Numbered from the stretch's first letter, positions 46,013 through 57,617 are shown. The stretch: DNA of 64,000 nt from Spongospora subterranea f. sp. subterranea (GCA_049724395.1 JAUGWO010000212.1:1-64000), one strand, 5' to 3'. Numbers and translations: made by a program. The notes: generated by a model not told the origin, from the sequence alone.

Positions 46013-47024
46013 TTATTGGAAGACTGATCCAATGAGCTCTCTCTTTTGCCGTCGGATTCTATACCCTCTATATAGAGATTGTATCTTGATGGCGGCCATA
46101 TCCTTCTCTGATATTATGATTGCCTCAATGACATCCTTCCCAGCTTGTGTCGCTGCTGCTGATCGGGAATGTTCTCGCCTTCTGGCTACCAATCCGCGAA
46201 TACGAGACTGGAGCAATACTGTCGCTCGTTCGCGTTTGACTTTGGCCTGTTGTTGGCGAAACGCGTCGCCTATCAAGCTGACCACGAAATCTGGATTGCA
46301 ATACGATTGCTGCCTGTTCTCCATTGTTACACAAACTCGCCAATTCTCCATCATTGAAGTGATTTCTAGCGTCACGATCCGCTCCCCTCATCTCTACCTG
46401 TCTCTTCGCCTCTTTCCTTGGTTCTGATCCGTTGTTTTCAACCTCAGCTGGAATGGCCTGGTCGAAATGTTCTACCTCATAGTTTAAGTTTTGTTCGTCG
46501 ATATTCTCCTTGGGTTTCGTACCTTCACAAACCATCTGCCTTCGAAGTTGCTTCTTCCTGAACGCGTTCTGAATTTTGACGGCCGCTTCGTCATACTCTG
46601 GAAGATCCAGCTCAGAACTCTCTGTCTCTGGTTCTTTATCAGTCTTCATCTCGTCGTTCCCATAAACAATTTTATCTATCAAGAAGCTAACCCGCTTTTT
46701 TTCGAAAGTTCTCGACGCTGCTGTTCGACGAGATACTGGGGCCTTTGGCTTCACCTGAATTGGAGATGGTTTCGACGGCTGACCAGCACAGTTTCGAAGT
46801 TTTGCTTGAACGAAAAGCGACGGCAGCGTCTCGCCCTTAGTTCCAATTTTTACTACATCAAGCCGGCTAGCACGACGAGGGATGGCTGAAAAATATGGGC
46901 TGGAATTTTGATATCGACGGTAGGAATAGGTTGCGGTTGGCGGCAATAGATGTTGCGATCTCCATCGTCGACCGAATAGAGCCAGCTCATCAGCTACAAC
47001 GTGATGGGCATCTGATCTTGGCAT
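46013..47024 (-). CDS. IQ-motif (calmodulin-binding) protein
   Basis: ATG 47024. The N-terminal half is basic and unstructured. Then come four IQ motifs (consensus IQxxxRGxxxR), the site where calmodulin or EF-hand light chains bind: AAVKIQNAFRKKQLRRQM, AAIVLQSRFRGQLDRRR, ATVLLQSRIRGLVARRR and AAIKIQSLYRGYRIRRQK near the C-terminus. Motifs 1-2 and 3-4 lie in two different frames. A 16-nt GT...AG segment at 46247-46262 would connect them and restore the usual 24-residue spacing between motifs 2 and 3. A 58-nt GT...AG option also keeps the frame but removes motif 2. About 330 residues. Many IQ proteins of this type are ciliary or cytoskeletal; the role here is unknown. Confidence 0.75.
46247..46262 (-). 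other. Candidate 16-nt intron in the IQ gene
   Basis: GTTTCGCCAACAACAG on the minus strand sits exactly between ...DRRR and AKVKRER. Removing it joins frame to frame. It has GT/AG ends and an AAC-containing centre but is far below normal spliceosomal size. Confidence 0.35.
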
Positions 47025-47462
47025 TCCCTCCAGATACAAACGGTATAAACCAGACTCAAACCCAGAGATTAGACCGATTGCGCTCAGGAAATCTGTGAAT
47101 GCCGATTAGAGTTTGAATACAATATGGGGATCGAAATACTTTCGGCCTCATCATTAAACCCGAGATTTGTGAGCTCATCTCGAGCGATTCGTTCCATTCG
47201 GATTAGAGCTACACCCGTCGTACACTATCAGTTTTAACCAAACAGTTGTTCCAGCAAATATCACTGAACGCGTGCCGGTTTTTCATTTCAGGTGTTATTT
47301 GTCTGATGTCACCAACTCACCGTCAATAATGATGACTGGAAAATCCAAAATAACGTGCTCTTTCGCAACAACGATCTGCATGCGTGAGAATTGCGAAATT
47401 GCCGACTGGTAAATTGTGCTCCTTCAAACAACGTCGGAAACCGAACACCCGAGACTGTTTAT
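47025..47462. other. Short intergenic region between lipoxygenase and IQ gene
   Basis: About 440 bp, no ORF of interest. Both flanking genes are on the minus strand, so this must hold the 3' end of one and the promoter of the other. Confidence 0.4.
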
Positions 47463-50142
47463 TCAAATGGCGATAGAGTTGGAGATCATTTGCGGCATTA
47501 ACCAAATATATGGATCTTTGGCGCGTGATGTTTCATTTCTCTTTTTAATGATAACAGTGATTTCGTCCAATTTCGCATTAAAAGTTTCATGAATGACCCG
47601 AGCAGCTGGATCAGATAAATCAGGTTCCGCCTAAAATTTTGATTTTAGCGTTGCAGATAGGATACTGCGTTTTGCATACCTTCCCAAGGAAAACTTCTTC
47701 ATCGGCATATTCAGACAAGCTTCGAGCTAAAGCTATCGATTGGACGGTCTGAGTCCTGTATCAGGAATTGAGTGACTTGTAGAGTGAAGCGCTCGGAAGA
47801 AGGTACCACATACACGTTGGGGATAGCATCAAGCAGAATTTCTGTAGTGATGGGAACTTTGATGTCTTCAGGGAGTCCTAATCTCATTACAGCAGGGTGA
47901 TTAGGAACCCAGCTGTAGTATTCTGATGACAGTCAAGAAATCAGCAAACGTGCGTTTGAAAATTTACTCTAGAGAAACCGTATTGATTGAAATTGATAGG
48001 CGCATGTCCAGCAGTTGCAGCAAATATGACGTTTGCTGTCATGTCGATAAGTTGCTGACAGGTGTCAATTTGCGGATAATTTTTTTTGGGTAGCACCTCC
48101 AATAGTTCCAAACGCCAATTTGAAATTTCTGTACATCGTATATTGTCATTCACCAACAGACATGATAAATCGAGTATATCAACCTGCGTCTGCAGCAACA
48201 AGTTTGTCATCTCCCTTGTAGTAATGATTGACGTATTTGGAAGTGAATTCATGAATGGCCTCGTAGATAAGAAGGACATCTTCACGCCATGGATATGCTC
48301 CAGGCGTATCGACTAGTGGAGATTTTATGCCATCGGTAAACCCATTTTGTTTTAGGAGATGCAGGGGAGATAGAAATTCATAAGTCCAGAGAGAATATGC
48401 CCTCTGAATCAAGGGAAACATCTGATGACCTAGGGCGGAAGTCTTTATCATCAAAACAACATATGCTTGTATGAGATAATACCGATACTGAACAAACTCT
48501 CGATCGTCGGTAATAAACTGATATACGCACTGAGTAAAGTAGGACCAAAATTATATCGAAATCAGTACCGTTGCCTTGCAAGAGAATTGATGGCACTAGT
48601 CCACTGTAAATGTGGCTTTAACAGGCGGAATAAAGGGTGCGATGAAGACAAGGTACGCCGGGCCGCAATAGCATATGCTTCAATAACCATGTGGGTCCCC
48701 ATAAAGTGAGTGCAGAGCTGGTGAATTTGCGCATCGGCGTTGTTGACAAACATCTTCGCCATAATCCTGTCGTATATTTTCAGGTTGGGATGAATTCATG
48801 TTTTTTGAATACCATTCATTCTTTTGAAATTCTGAGTCATCCTTAACCGTGGGATAATACATTTTACCTCCTTGTTTGAGCTGAATTGCCACAGGTACGA
48901 TCGTGTTGATGGGCTCTGAGTAATAAAACAGACAAACAGCCGCAGCTAAGTATGAGTTCTGGTGGTCATTCTATTGCAGTCCACATTTCAGAACGACGAA
49001 GATAACAAGGGTCAAGAGCATGAATTACCACTCCTTGAGCGCGCTCCCTAGCTTGAATGTCTACTAAGTCTTGTAACAAAGGCCGGAAATCAACATAACA
49101 AAATTTGCCAGCTTGCATTTCGGTTTGAATGTCTTTGTCGCGAAGGATGGCAACTTTGCTTTTCAGCACCTTATCGGTAACAGGGAATTTCTCTGGGAAC
49201 GACCCCTGGAAACGCGGTTATTATTGAAGACTGCAAAAAGCGCGATGGTATCCGACAGCGCAAAGTTTGACGAATGCAGGATTGATTCCACATAAATACT
49301 GTCTTCCCATAGTGTCATCAGTATCCCAAGTCTCTGCAATCGGAGATAGCAGGCTTCCGTTGGGTCCGAACAACGCCGATTTGAACTCTTCAAGACTACC
49401 CCAGCTGCGGCGATGACCAAACAGATCAGCAACACCCGTCTCCAAAATCTTTTTGATGACATTTGACAGCACCTGGCAGATACTAACTTCACCACTCCTA
49501 ACAAGCGGTTAGAGTGAAAACTCGCTCACCTGTCGCCCTTTTAACGACTCAAACTGCTCATCTGCAGGCAAGTCCTGGTATCTTGCTCTCAAACCGCTTG
49601 GCAGTCCGGTGATTCTGGCAAACTTGGTGCTATCATAAACAGATTGATGATAGGCGATATCGGCAGATCGAAGCTCAAGCATTGAATCAGTAAGTTTAGG
49701 ATCGTTTGGTAAAGTCGGAACCCCTCCAAAAAATGTTCGGTTATCGCCTTTTTGTATCCAAGAATAGATTGGCACAAACATTTCTATACCGCGAGAGGTT
49801 TGGCGTACCTAAGTACTGGTCAGCATAAACATGAATGGGTAAGAAAGGTCTCTGACAGTAATACTGTTGATAAACAGATCGGTAAACAGAGACCGCCATC
49901 CTCTATTAGCATGCACTTGAATAGCCACAATCTCCCCTATATCTTGTTCAGCATCAAATTTATGAATTTCTGTATGTTCCCCATGATGTCGCTCGATAAT
50001 CCCGAATTTCGATCGTAAGCTGAAGGGTCCGGCCTTTTTGGCGGAACTGCTGATCAACGTCACTTCAATTCGCAAATCGCTCGCAACGAGTAGTCGCTCC
50101 CCGGTGTGCAATAGTCACCGTATACACCATCTTCGACGCCAT
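47463..50142 (-). CDS. Lipoxygenase with PLAT domain
   Basis: The product would insert oxygen into polyunsaturated fatty acids. The PLAT/C2-like domain comes first (AGPFSLRSKFG, then DIGEIVAIQVHANRGW). The catalytic domain shows ETWDTDDTMGRQYLCGINP, VAIQL and MAKMFVNNADAQIHQLCTH. All iron ligands are visible: the HX4H pair (HQLCTH), the later His and Asn (GHAPINFNQY) and the C-terminal Ile (NSIAI). Start ATG 50142 has an in-frame stop just upstream. Ten introns are resolved by frame: 25, 33, 24, 51, 52, 46, 39, 56, 55 and 56 nt, at 50063-50087, 49784-49816, 49498-49521, 49206-49256, 48946-48997, 48767-48812, 48530-48568, 48402-48457, 48129-48183 and 47923-47978. A last one of 49 nt lies at 47631-47679. 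The join near 47680-47800 is unresolved. About 700 residues. Confidence 0.9.
49498..49521 (-). other. 24-nt intron of the lipoxygenase gene
   Basis: GTTTTCACTCTAACCGCTTG ending TTAG. The exons on both sides are clearly lipoxygenase and lie in frames that only this join connects. CTAAC resembles a branch-point sequence 13 nt before the 3' end. Confidence 0.7.
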
Positions 50143-50410
50143 CGCCAATTAGGTTCGATCCAACACACTCTCTCCACACACGAACAACCGGATCGGATTA
50201 AAGTTATGACCCCTCAACGTTGCTAACGGTGAACAGTCCCACTGGGTGTAGTGTAGTAGGTAACCCCTCATACGGAAAGCACGTGTCACGTGATGACGCG
50301 TCGAACGTCATCATCCGCAAACACAGCAACTCAAAGGGCGCAGCCATTGTTGTTAGTACATACTGAAACTACCTTGAGACCCTCAAACGCTTTTTTTTAG
50401 AAAATTCGGC
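50143..50410. other. 5' flank of the lipoxygenase gene
   Basis: Short gap to the inverted block shared with copy B. CACGTGTCACGTGATGACG at about 50280-50300 contains two E-box-like CACGTG motifs, which could be regulatory. Confidence 0.35.
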
Positions 50411-51002
50411 TCACTGTAGATGCGCTAGTCGTAACGTGACAACTGAAAGCCGCAAGTTGCTCAAGTTACTGTACCATAGATACGGACTTAACAATGTACG
50501 CGCTGCCCAAGCGATCCACGATGAAGAATTCGCAGCCCTCAAAGCCGATATTCCCTCCCGAGGATGTTTAAAGTCATCTCTGCCATTGACATCGTCCACT
50601 CAAAATGAAAATAATTGTCGTCGCAGTTTTCGAACGGTATTGTAGCTTCAATCGGATCTTTATTGAAAGGGTATGAGGGTCAGGCAAACGATGCTTTGGG
50701 ACCACCATAATGCGATCAAAAGCAACAGGAAAAGAGTACATTACTGTTCAAGTTCCGCATTTAGTTGGAGCGAGAGCTGCAAATGCACAGGTTGCGACAA
50801 ACAAAGCAAGACGTCAGCTGCATTATTATTCCATGAGATCACTTGCTCGGATCAAAGGAAATCGCGGAGTCAACAAGCACAATCGCTACTCTTTCCAGCA
50901 AAAGGTTGAGAAGTTAAACATGATAGATGAGATCCGCATCGTATCAAAGCCGCTGTGTCAGATGTGTCGACCCAATGTGGAATTCCTGTTGATACTATGA
51001 CA
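50411..51002 (+). other. Block shared with 15.8-16.4 kb, opposite orientation
   Basis: The plus strand at 50710-51000 encodes 96 open residues (SLARIKGNRGVNKHNRYSF, then IDEIRIVSKPLCQMCRPN), which here is intact, while the 15.8 kb copy is damaged. 50436-50645 is open for 69 more (KLLKLLYHRYGLNNVRAAQ), with a helix-turn-helix feel. The family is unrecognised; probably the DNA-binding part of a transposon. Confidence 0.45.
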
Positions 51003-51370
51003 CGATAGGTTCGAGTAAAAGAGAAAATTTGGGTATTGCCCAGAATGTGTCGGAACAGACCCTTGAAAGGCGGTATAACAGGACGTTCTTGTCATCTTTG
51101 GCGTAATCTGGAAGATTTATTAGAGAGAAAGTTTCGGGTGCGACGTTGTAAAAGATCGAAGATTAAACTGTGTCACAAACTTGTACTTAATGTGCTCCAT
51201 TGCATATTAAACAACCGTTTATAGGAATGGACGTGGCAAAAACATTTCCAAGACTGTTTTCGGTATAAGACGTCCTGCTTTAGTGATTCGCCCAGCGAAA
51301 GAGGTAGCGGGTTTTGAAACTGTTTTCCAGATGTACTGTTGATTGAGATGAATTTCGCCTTGGCCCACAA
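51003..51370 (-). mobile_element. gag fragment of the gypsy family, joined to ankyrin copy D
   Basis: The zinc-knuckle end and part of gag as after copy B, read on the minus strand, with much of gag missing. The ankyrin sequence runs directly into it near 51370. A broken relic. Confidence 0.75.
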
Positions 51371-54300
51371 TATCGGCCAATCTTGGCGTCGTCGCCTCAA
51401 GTATAGATATAATGGTCTCTGAACTCCTATGAGATTTAACATGAGATCTTTGGTAAATATAACATGATAAAAGGTGTGTACAGATTATGAAGTGTCGCCA
51501 GGTGAAGTGCTGTGTTCCCATCAGCATCAGCAATATTGGGGTTGGCGCCTCTCTTCAACAATTTGATAACCAAAACTTCCCTAATCCATCAGTGTTAATG
51601 AGGGACCGATCAGTGTCCTCACAATATCAATTGACCAACCGATCACACTTAATAGCACAATGGAAAATAGTGGACCCATCATTGTACAGGTGGTTGATAT
51701 CAATATTTCGTATCATCGACAGAATAGAATCGTCTGATCTGTGAGAACATCAGTAACTGTTGAAGTGTGTGAGATCTGTTTAACTCACAGGGCCAATAGA
51801 ATATCGTGCAATGGTGTATTCCCATCAGAAGCCGCTATTGTGGGATCGGCACCGTTCTCCAACAAAATTTTTGCGATATCAACACTGGGGATACGAGACC
51901 TTAGTATTGAACTCGCTGATCAGAGCCAGACAGAGGATTTGACCAACCGATTATTACTAACTGCGAAACAGAAGGCAGTTTGGCCATCATGTCTCTTCGA
52001 ATTGATTATAGCGTCGCACGAGAGAGCGAGTATATTCCTGACGACCTCTCTGGGTCTGTGAGATCAGATCAGGACCTTTCATGTGCCCGACCGATATATG
52101 ACCAACATACAGGTTCTCGTGCAGTTTGTCACTCAAATCCCTAAAGAATCGTGATGTCATCTTATTCTGGAGCACAAGGTGGATTGGTTTTGGACTCGCC
52201 GCTTTAATTATATCACTGAAGATCTGATCACTTCTGTAGAAATTGTGATAAACTATTTTGATAAGTCAACAATTTCAATTGTCCATAATACAGTTTAAAC
52301 TCTATTGCCAGGTGAAGTGCAGTATTCCCATCACGATCAGGAACGATAGTAGTGGCGAATCTCTCCAACAAATGTGTAATTAAAACTTCCCTGAATGATC
52401 AGTTTGATTGAGGCGCTGATCAATATCCAGCACTAATTACAACCAACCGTTTGTCTTCAAATGCATATCGGAGCAGAGTCTTTCCACGCCTGTCCACGTG
52501 GTTGACATCAATATTTTTAATCATCAAAATGATCATTTCGTCTGTCCTATCAGCACATTAGTAAGAATTTGAAGATTTAGTGAGATTTGGGCGATATACA
52601 TGTCAGTTGGCAAACGAGTGTGAAATGTTGAGTCCCCAGAGGGGAATCTCTCCAACAGATGTTTGATCAAAACCTCCCTAAATTATCAGTTTGATTGAGG
52701 CGATGATCAATATCCAGCACTAATTACGACTAACCGTTTGCCTTCAAATGCATATCGGAACAGAGTCTTTCCACGGCTGTCCACGTGGTTGACATTGATA
52801 TTTTTGATCATCAAGTGAAATGGTGATTCCCCACAGTAATTCAATATAGTGGGATCGGCACCAATTTTGAAAAAAAATGTTGGCGATATCATAACTGGAG
52901 ACACACAGACACACATCATTGATGTGGGTGATTAGAACAGGATAGTAAATTTGACCAACCGCTCATGCCGAACTGCCATCCAGAAAGCAGTGCGTCCCTT
53001 ATGGTTCCTGAGGTTCATTACTTCCGACGTCGCTTCACCGATTGTATTTGGGTCCCTGTGCGATCAGGTCAACGACTCTTATGATTTCAACACACCTATT
53101 AAGAATATACAGGTCATCATGAACCATTGTTCCACTTGAATACTCAGAGGGATTCGTAATCTCATTATGGCCCAGAATATCGACAGCCTTTGCCTTCATC
53201 GCCTCGATTATATCAATAATGATCTGACCACTTCTGTGAGATCTCAATCAGATGAGTTGCAATTTCCACAGATTATAGAACTTTACAGGTTTTGTTGTGC
53301 CGCGAGGTGCAGTGCGGAATTGTCATGAATATCTGTTATTGTGGGATCGGCACCGCGTTTCAACAGAATTCGGCAGATCTCCTCACTGAAACTCATTATT
53401 GAAGGCGCTACCCAAGACCCCGACAGTAAATTGACCAACCGACGATGATAAACTGCATATAAGAAAGGAGTCCACCCCAAACTGTTCTTGAGGTTCATTA
53501 TTCTTGACCTCGCTTCATCGATGCTTGCTTCACTGATGGCATTTCGGTCCCTGTTAAATCAGATCAGCGACTTCCATCATTTCAACAAATCTATTAAGAA
53601 TATACAGGTCCATTGTTCCACTTGAACGTCCAGAGGGATTCGTCATCTCATTATGGCCCAGAATATCGACAGCCTTTGCCTTCATCGCCTCAATTATATC
53701 AATAATGATCTGTCCACTTCTGTGAGATCTCAATCAGATGAGTTGCAATTCCCACAGATTATAGCACTCTACAGGTTTTGTTGTATCGCCAGGTGCAGTG
53801 GTGTATTGCCGAAATCATCAACGATATTTGGATTGGCTCCTCCAACCAACAGAGTCTTGATCACATCTTCCCTGAACAATCAGTAGTAAATATTGACAGC
53901 AGATCACCCTTAAACACTCTCTACGACCAACCGATAATAGTCCACTGCAAAATGGAGTGGAGTTTTACAATCCTTGTTTTGGAGGTCAAGAGCTTGTGGA
54001 TTTGTCATTTTGATATTTGTCAATAGCTCCCTGACGACGGTATCTCTATTGAGGTGTCAGATAAGGGGTAATGACATATCATATGGAATATATTACAGGC
54101 CCCGACCAGCGGCGATGTGCAATGGAGTATTCTCGAATTCACCCTGTGTGGATATATCGGCCCCTCTATTTATCAGAATAATGGCAACATTGTCTCTATT
54201 GAATTGACATCAAGCAGAATATAGAATCGATTGTCAAGTCGAAATTACCGGCCGTAGAGAAGTGCTAAATCAAGAACGGTGACCTTGTACCTGTTGGATG

Positions 54301-54650
54301 TCGTGCCCCAATAATGATTCCAACCAGTGCCAAATTCAGAATAATAGAGAGGAACTGCACGTGGGTCAAATGTCGCGGCCAATTGCTCAGCGGATTTATC
54401 TCTAAATCATCCAATTAGTCCTTCAGTACAGTATTGTCCAACATCAATAGAATATAGCGACCCTTTTTTAATTGCCGCAATAAGGTCAGGGGACCCATTC
54501 GATGGTTGAAAGAAGGAATCCGGCACCAAGAATCAATATTATCGGATTCAATACCATCGGCATCATAAGTATAACAAAGAACTTTTAAAGAATGACCATC
54601 ATACTGTTATCATGGTTGGCGATAGCGTGACCCCGCAATCCCGTTCGGAG
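51371..54650 (-). CDS. Multi-exon ankyrin-repeat gene, copy D (inverted)
   Basis: The same gene as copies A-C on the opposite strand. It starts near 54600 (DADGIESDNIDSW-type first exon, with a one-base difference from copy A) and ends near 51371. It shares the extra module of copy C (53035-53250 and 53283-53500, with LLKRGADPTITDIHDNSALH), and here the module reads through without a stop for at least 72 codons. Short introns with GT...AG ends recur at the same places. Several exons in the last third are shortened or merged by deletion (for example around 52560-52700), so it is probably decaying. Family role: protein binding. Confidence 0.65.
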
Positions 54651-55559
54651 TAGTCCTTGGCACTGCTGAACGTATGGTTTCTGACTGGGCCAGCTGTCGA
54701 CAGCTGAATATGTCCGTAGCTGTCGACAGGGGACGTGAGTGACACCAGATGCGGAGTCGGGCGGATTCAATTTTAATTTTAAAAAAAATTACGCCTGGTC
54801 ATTTTTATTGGAAATAAAATTCGCTTGGATCCCGGGGGCTGTCATCAATGCCCCCCATGCGCAGTTCACCAGCCTCTGGAGAGCATTCTGCCAGGCGGCG
54901 CAGGCCTGCTTCGCTTGACCTCTCTGTCGACTGCTCTGCTAATGCCAACAACACTGTGCGCACTCACTCACAGATTCATTTAAGTGTTCCCACAATGTAC
55001 ACTTGCTCATATACAGTTGCGGAGAATTGATCAATCCCGGATCGGTATCCTTCACGGCTCACGCGTTCAATTGCACAATGGCTCCGCTCCCTTTTCATCT
55101 CAATGGCAGGAAAATGGTTTATCGCAGCAAATACTTAAATTCGTCGTATTATCGATGCAGTCGGTGGCGGTCATCATCGCGGCAGGTGCCATGCCCGGGG
55201 ACGGCTGAGCTCCTGGCATCTGGAGCGATACGAGAATTGACCCCTCATGCCTGCCATCCTCACAATGAAGTTCCAGTTCAAGGGGTCATGCCACTCAGGA
55301 GGTCTCAACATTCGTCCCGCCAAAACTTCATATTTCGTTTACCTATCCAGTAGATGCGCTCGCTGATCGATGCAATCGCTATTCGGGATCGTGCACAACC
55401 TGCACGCATGGTTTGGGAAGAAGCATCTACATCATCAGGCGACGATATCTGGACGTACCGATTACGTGCATGACCCGAAGCCCATGTCTTAACAGGGTTC
55501 ACTATATACGGACGGGAGGGTCCTCGTCTGACCAGTTTCGAACGATTGAGACCCCAGAG
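54651..55559. other. No clear gene
   Basis: GCTGTCGACAG occurs twice near 54694 and 54720. ORFs up to 116 codons (55003-55353 plus) may be the zinc-binding N-terminal part of the MULE that follows, but I cannot show it. Confidence 0.3.
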
Positions 55560-56424
55560 ATGGCTTTAACGTCAGATCGGATGAATTTCTTTTTGGGCTA
55601 CATTACCCCAGTTTTCGAAGGAACGGTCAAACACAATATTGGGTTGTGGGGACACCCGGCCCTTTTCAACATGCTCAAACGCTCTCATATCGATCTCTTT
55701 TATCGACGCTACGTTTCGGCTGGTTCCTAAACCTTTCAAACAGCTTCTCATAATTATGGTGAAAGATGCGGATAGGGACTTGTATTTACCGGTTTTTTAT
55801 ATTCTTATGACGGGTAAAACAAAGTTTTATATTTCCAGGCTTTGGGTCTGATGAAATTGCGTGTGGGAAATGCAATTTCTTCAGGGAGTGTCTGCTGCGA
55901 TTTTGAGGCGGCTTTGATTGGCGCAGTTAAAGGTTCGAACAAGTTGAATGGTTCTTCATTTCTATAATTGATTGTGTTTACAGACACATTCCCTCTCCTC
56001 GAACCGATTCCTGCATTCAGAGATGATTCCAGTGAAGGGCAGAAGCTCGATCAGTTCATTAGCTATTTCAGACGGATGTGGATTGAAACAATTCATCCAA
56101 AAACACTGGAACATCAGTCGGCAGATTGCTTCTGGAGAGTGTATCGCTAATAGGACAAATAACCCGATTGAGTCTTACAACAACCGCTGTGACAATTTGT
56201 TCCCTTCGGCTCATCCCAGCCTCACAGTTTTAATTGACGTTCTTCGTGGGGACGCTGAGTCGTTTGTCCGTTTGATACACGAGATCGATCAGGGGACCAG
56301 TGTTGCACCGTCTCATGCTCCTTCTTTCGTGCCAACACAATCGCTTATTCCTCCTGGCTATATTGAATTTATCCGACGATTCGAATCAGAAACAACGCAA
56401 ACGGTGGAAAGGTTTGTGTTCTGA
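55560..56424 (+). pseudogene. MULE transposase, catalytic core and C-terminus
   Basis: GLWGHPALFNMLKRSHIDLF then IDATFRLVPKPFKQLLIIMV and PVFYILMTGKTKFY give the first catalytic Asp region. CCDFEAALIGAVKGSNK gives the second. ISRQIASGECIANRTNNPIE, SYNNRCDNLF and AHPSLTVLIDVL form the typical MULE C-terminus. The parts sit in different frames (a break lies inside HIDLF/IDATF near 55705, and others near 55850 and 56060), so the gene is dead. It is the same superfamily as the zinc-finger fragment at 22.4-23.0 kb, but from a different copy. Confidence 0.75.
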
Positions 56425-56484
56425 TTTGTCTCAGATGCCATTTTTTAAGTTTATGATTCACGCAGACCCAACTATGTTCCTGTC

Positions 56485-56970
56485 ATGGCCCACGTTACAT
56501 CCGTAATGAATGCAGAGTTGGCTACACCTGTTGTGGCAACTGTTGCGTCACGGTCTCATCTCCTCCATCATGCTGACGACTCGACATATGCAGAGATACC
56601 ATCTCATCTCGTTGGGCTTGATGACGCGGCAGAATCAATAGTTGCAACACCTCTGGCGCATATTCTGTTCCCGGTACTGATAATTCGCATACAGCGCAGA
56701 CCATTTCAGGTATTGCAGTTAGAAAAAATGAACAACTCGTTTGAGTCTTTTATAGAACAAGCACTATCTTGCAATGGTAGTGATCAGGAACTCGCAGTCC
56801 TCAGGGACATCCTGGATTCTCCAAGACATGAGGCAGAACTTGCTGAAGAACCGGAGGACGTCGCATCAGAAGCGCAGCTGACATCGATGCAGGCTTCAGA
56901 CACAGTATGCGCTCCTGTGAATCTTGAATGGTTGCAACACTTTCGTTGTTATGGCTGCTTGTTTTACTGA
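56485..56970 (+). CDS. Unrecognised 161-codon ORF after the MULE
   Basis: Open from ATG 56485. The second half is acidic and helical (LSCNGSDQELAVLRDILDSP, then EEPEDVASEAQ). It may be a C-terminal tail or accessory ORF of the MULE upstream; its spacing and orientation fit. No known domain was seen. Confidence 0.3.
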   Translation: MAHVTSVMNAELATPVVATVASRSHLLHHADDSTYAEIPSHLVGLDDAAESIVATPLAHILFPVLIIRIQRRPFQVLQLEKMNNSFESFIEQALSCNGSDQELAVLRDILDSPRHEAELAEEPEDVASEAQLTSMQASDTVCAPVNLEWLQHFRCYGCLFY

Positions 56971-57244
56971 ATTTCTTGCAGTGATCGCATTAAGCTTGGA
57001 CCTGGGGCTAAGATATTTTTTTGGTACCCTGGCAGGGTGCCAGGTCCCGGAAACGTCGTTTATGCGACAGTTTTAACAGTAATGTCATGTAGTTTTGATC
57101 TGTACTAGTTGTAACATATGAGCAGGTGTTTCCCAAAGAGCGTTACCTGTAGACAGGAATACCTTTTAAACTGGATTGGTTCCATAGTTTATCTATGGAT
57201 ACCTGTGTATGAACAAATCTATAATGTCCAAAGCTGATTACTTT
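56971..57244. other. Short non-coding gap
   Basis: No feature except GGTACCCTGGCAGGGTGCCAG, a small hairpin near 57025. Confidence 0.3.
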
Positions 57245-57617
57245 CCCAGATACAAGTTTTGTTCCCAGTACAGGTTAGGATGACACCGATTGAAACCTTC
57301 GATCTTCAGTCAGGTACCACGGGAGGAAGAACGATAGCGCAGGAGTACAGCCTGCAAATGCAGCGTGAAATTTCTGAAATCACGAAATTGCATCCTGGAT
57401 ACCAAAATCTCCATGATTGTTTTCATATCTGCAAAAAAATATTGTATACACGACGATACTGTTGGATAAAAGGGGTGATTTTGGCTCTTGATTTCAGCAA
57501 GATTCCGCTGAATTGTCAGACTGTATTCGTCAGCAATCGTGCTTCCTTTAATTGTACCTGACTGAAGATCGTTAGGTGTCGTCGAAACCTTCACTGGGAA
57601 AACAACTGGTATCTGGG
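57245..57617. repeat. Diverged inverted-repeat element, about 370 bp
   Basis: The outer ends CCCAGATAC and GTATCTGGG are exact inverses. Within each arm both strands encode a related peptide: DLQSGTTGGRTIAQEYSL on plus (from about 57300) and DLQSGTIKGSTIADEYSL on minus (from about 57570). Nucleotides have diverged more than the peptides. Confidence 0.7.

Noticed and set aside
47750-47777. A 28-nt lipoxygenase intron near the C-terminus
   Set aside because: It fitted only with a miscounted base; on recount the flanking phases do not agree.
50140-50165. tRNA B-box-like GGTTCGATCC
   Set aside because: The flanking bases do not form a T stem, and no A box or acceptor stem can be found upstream.
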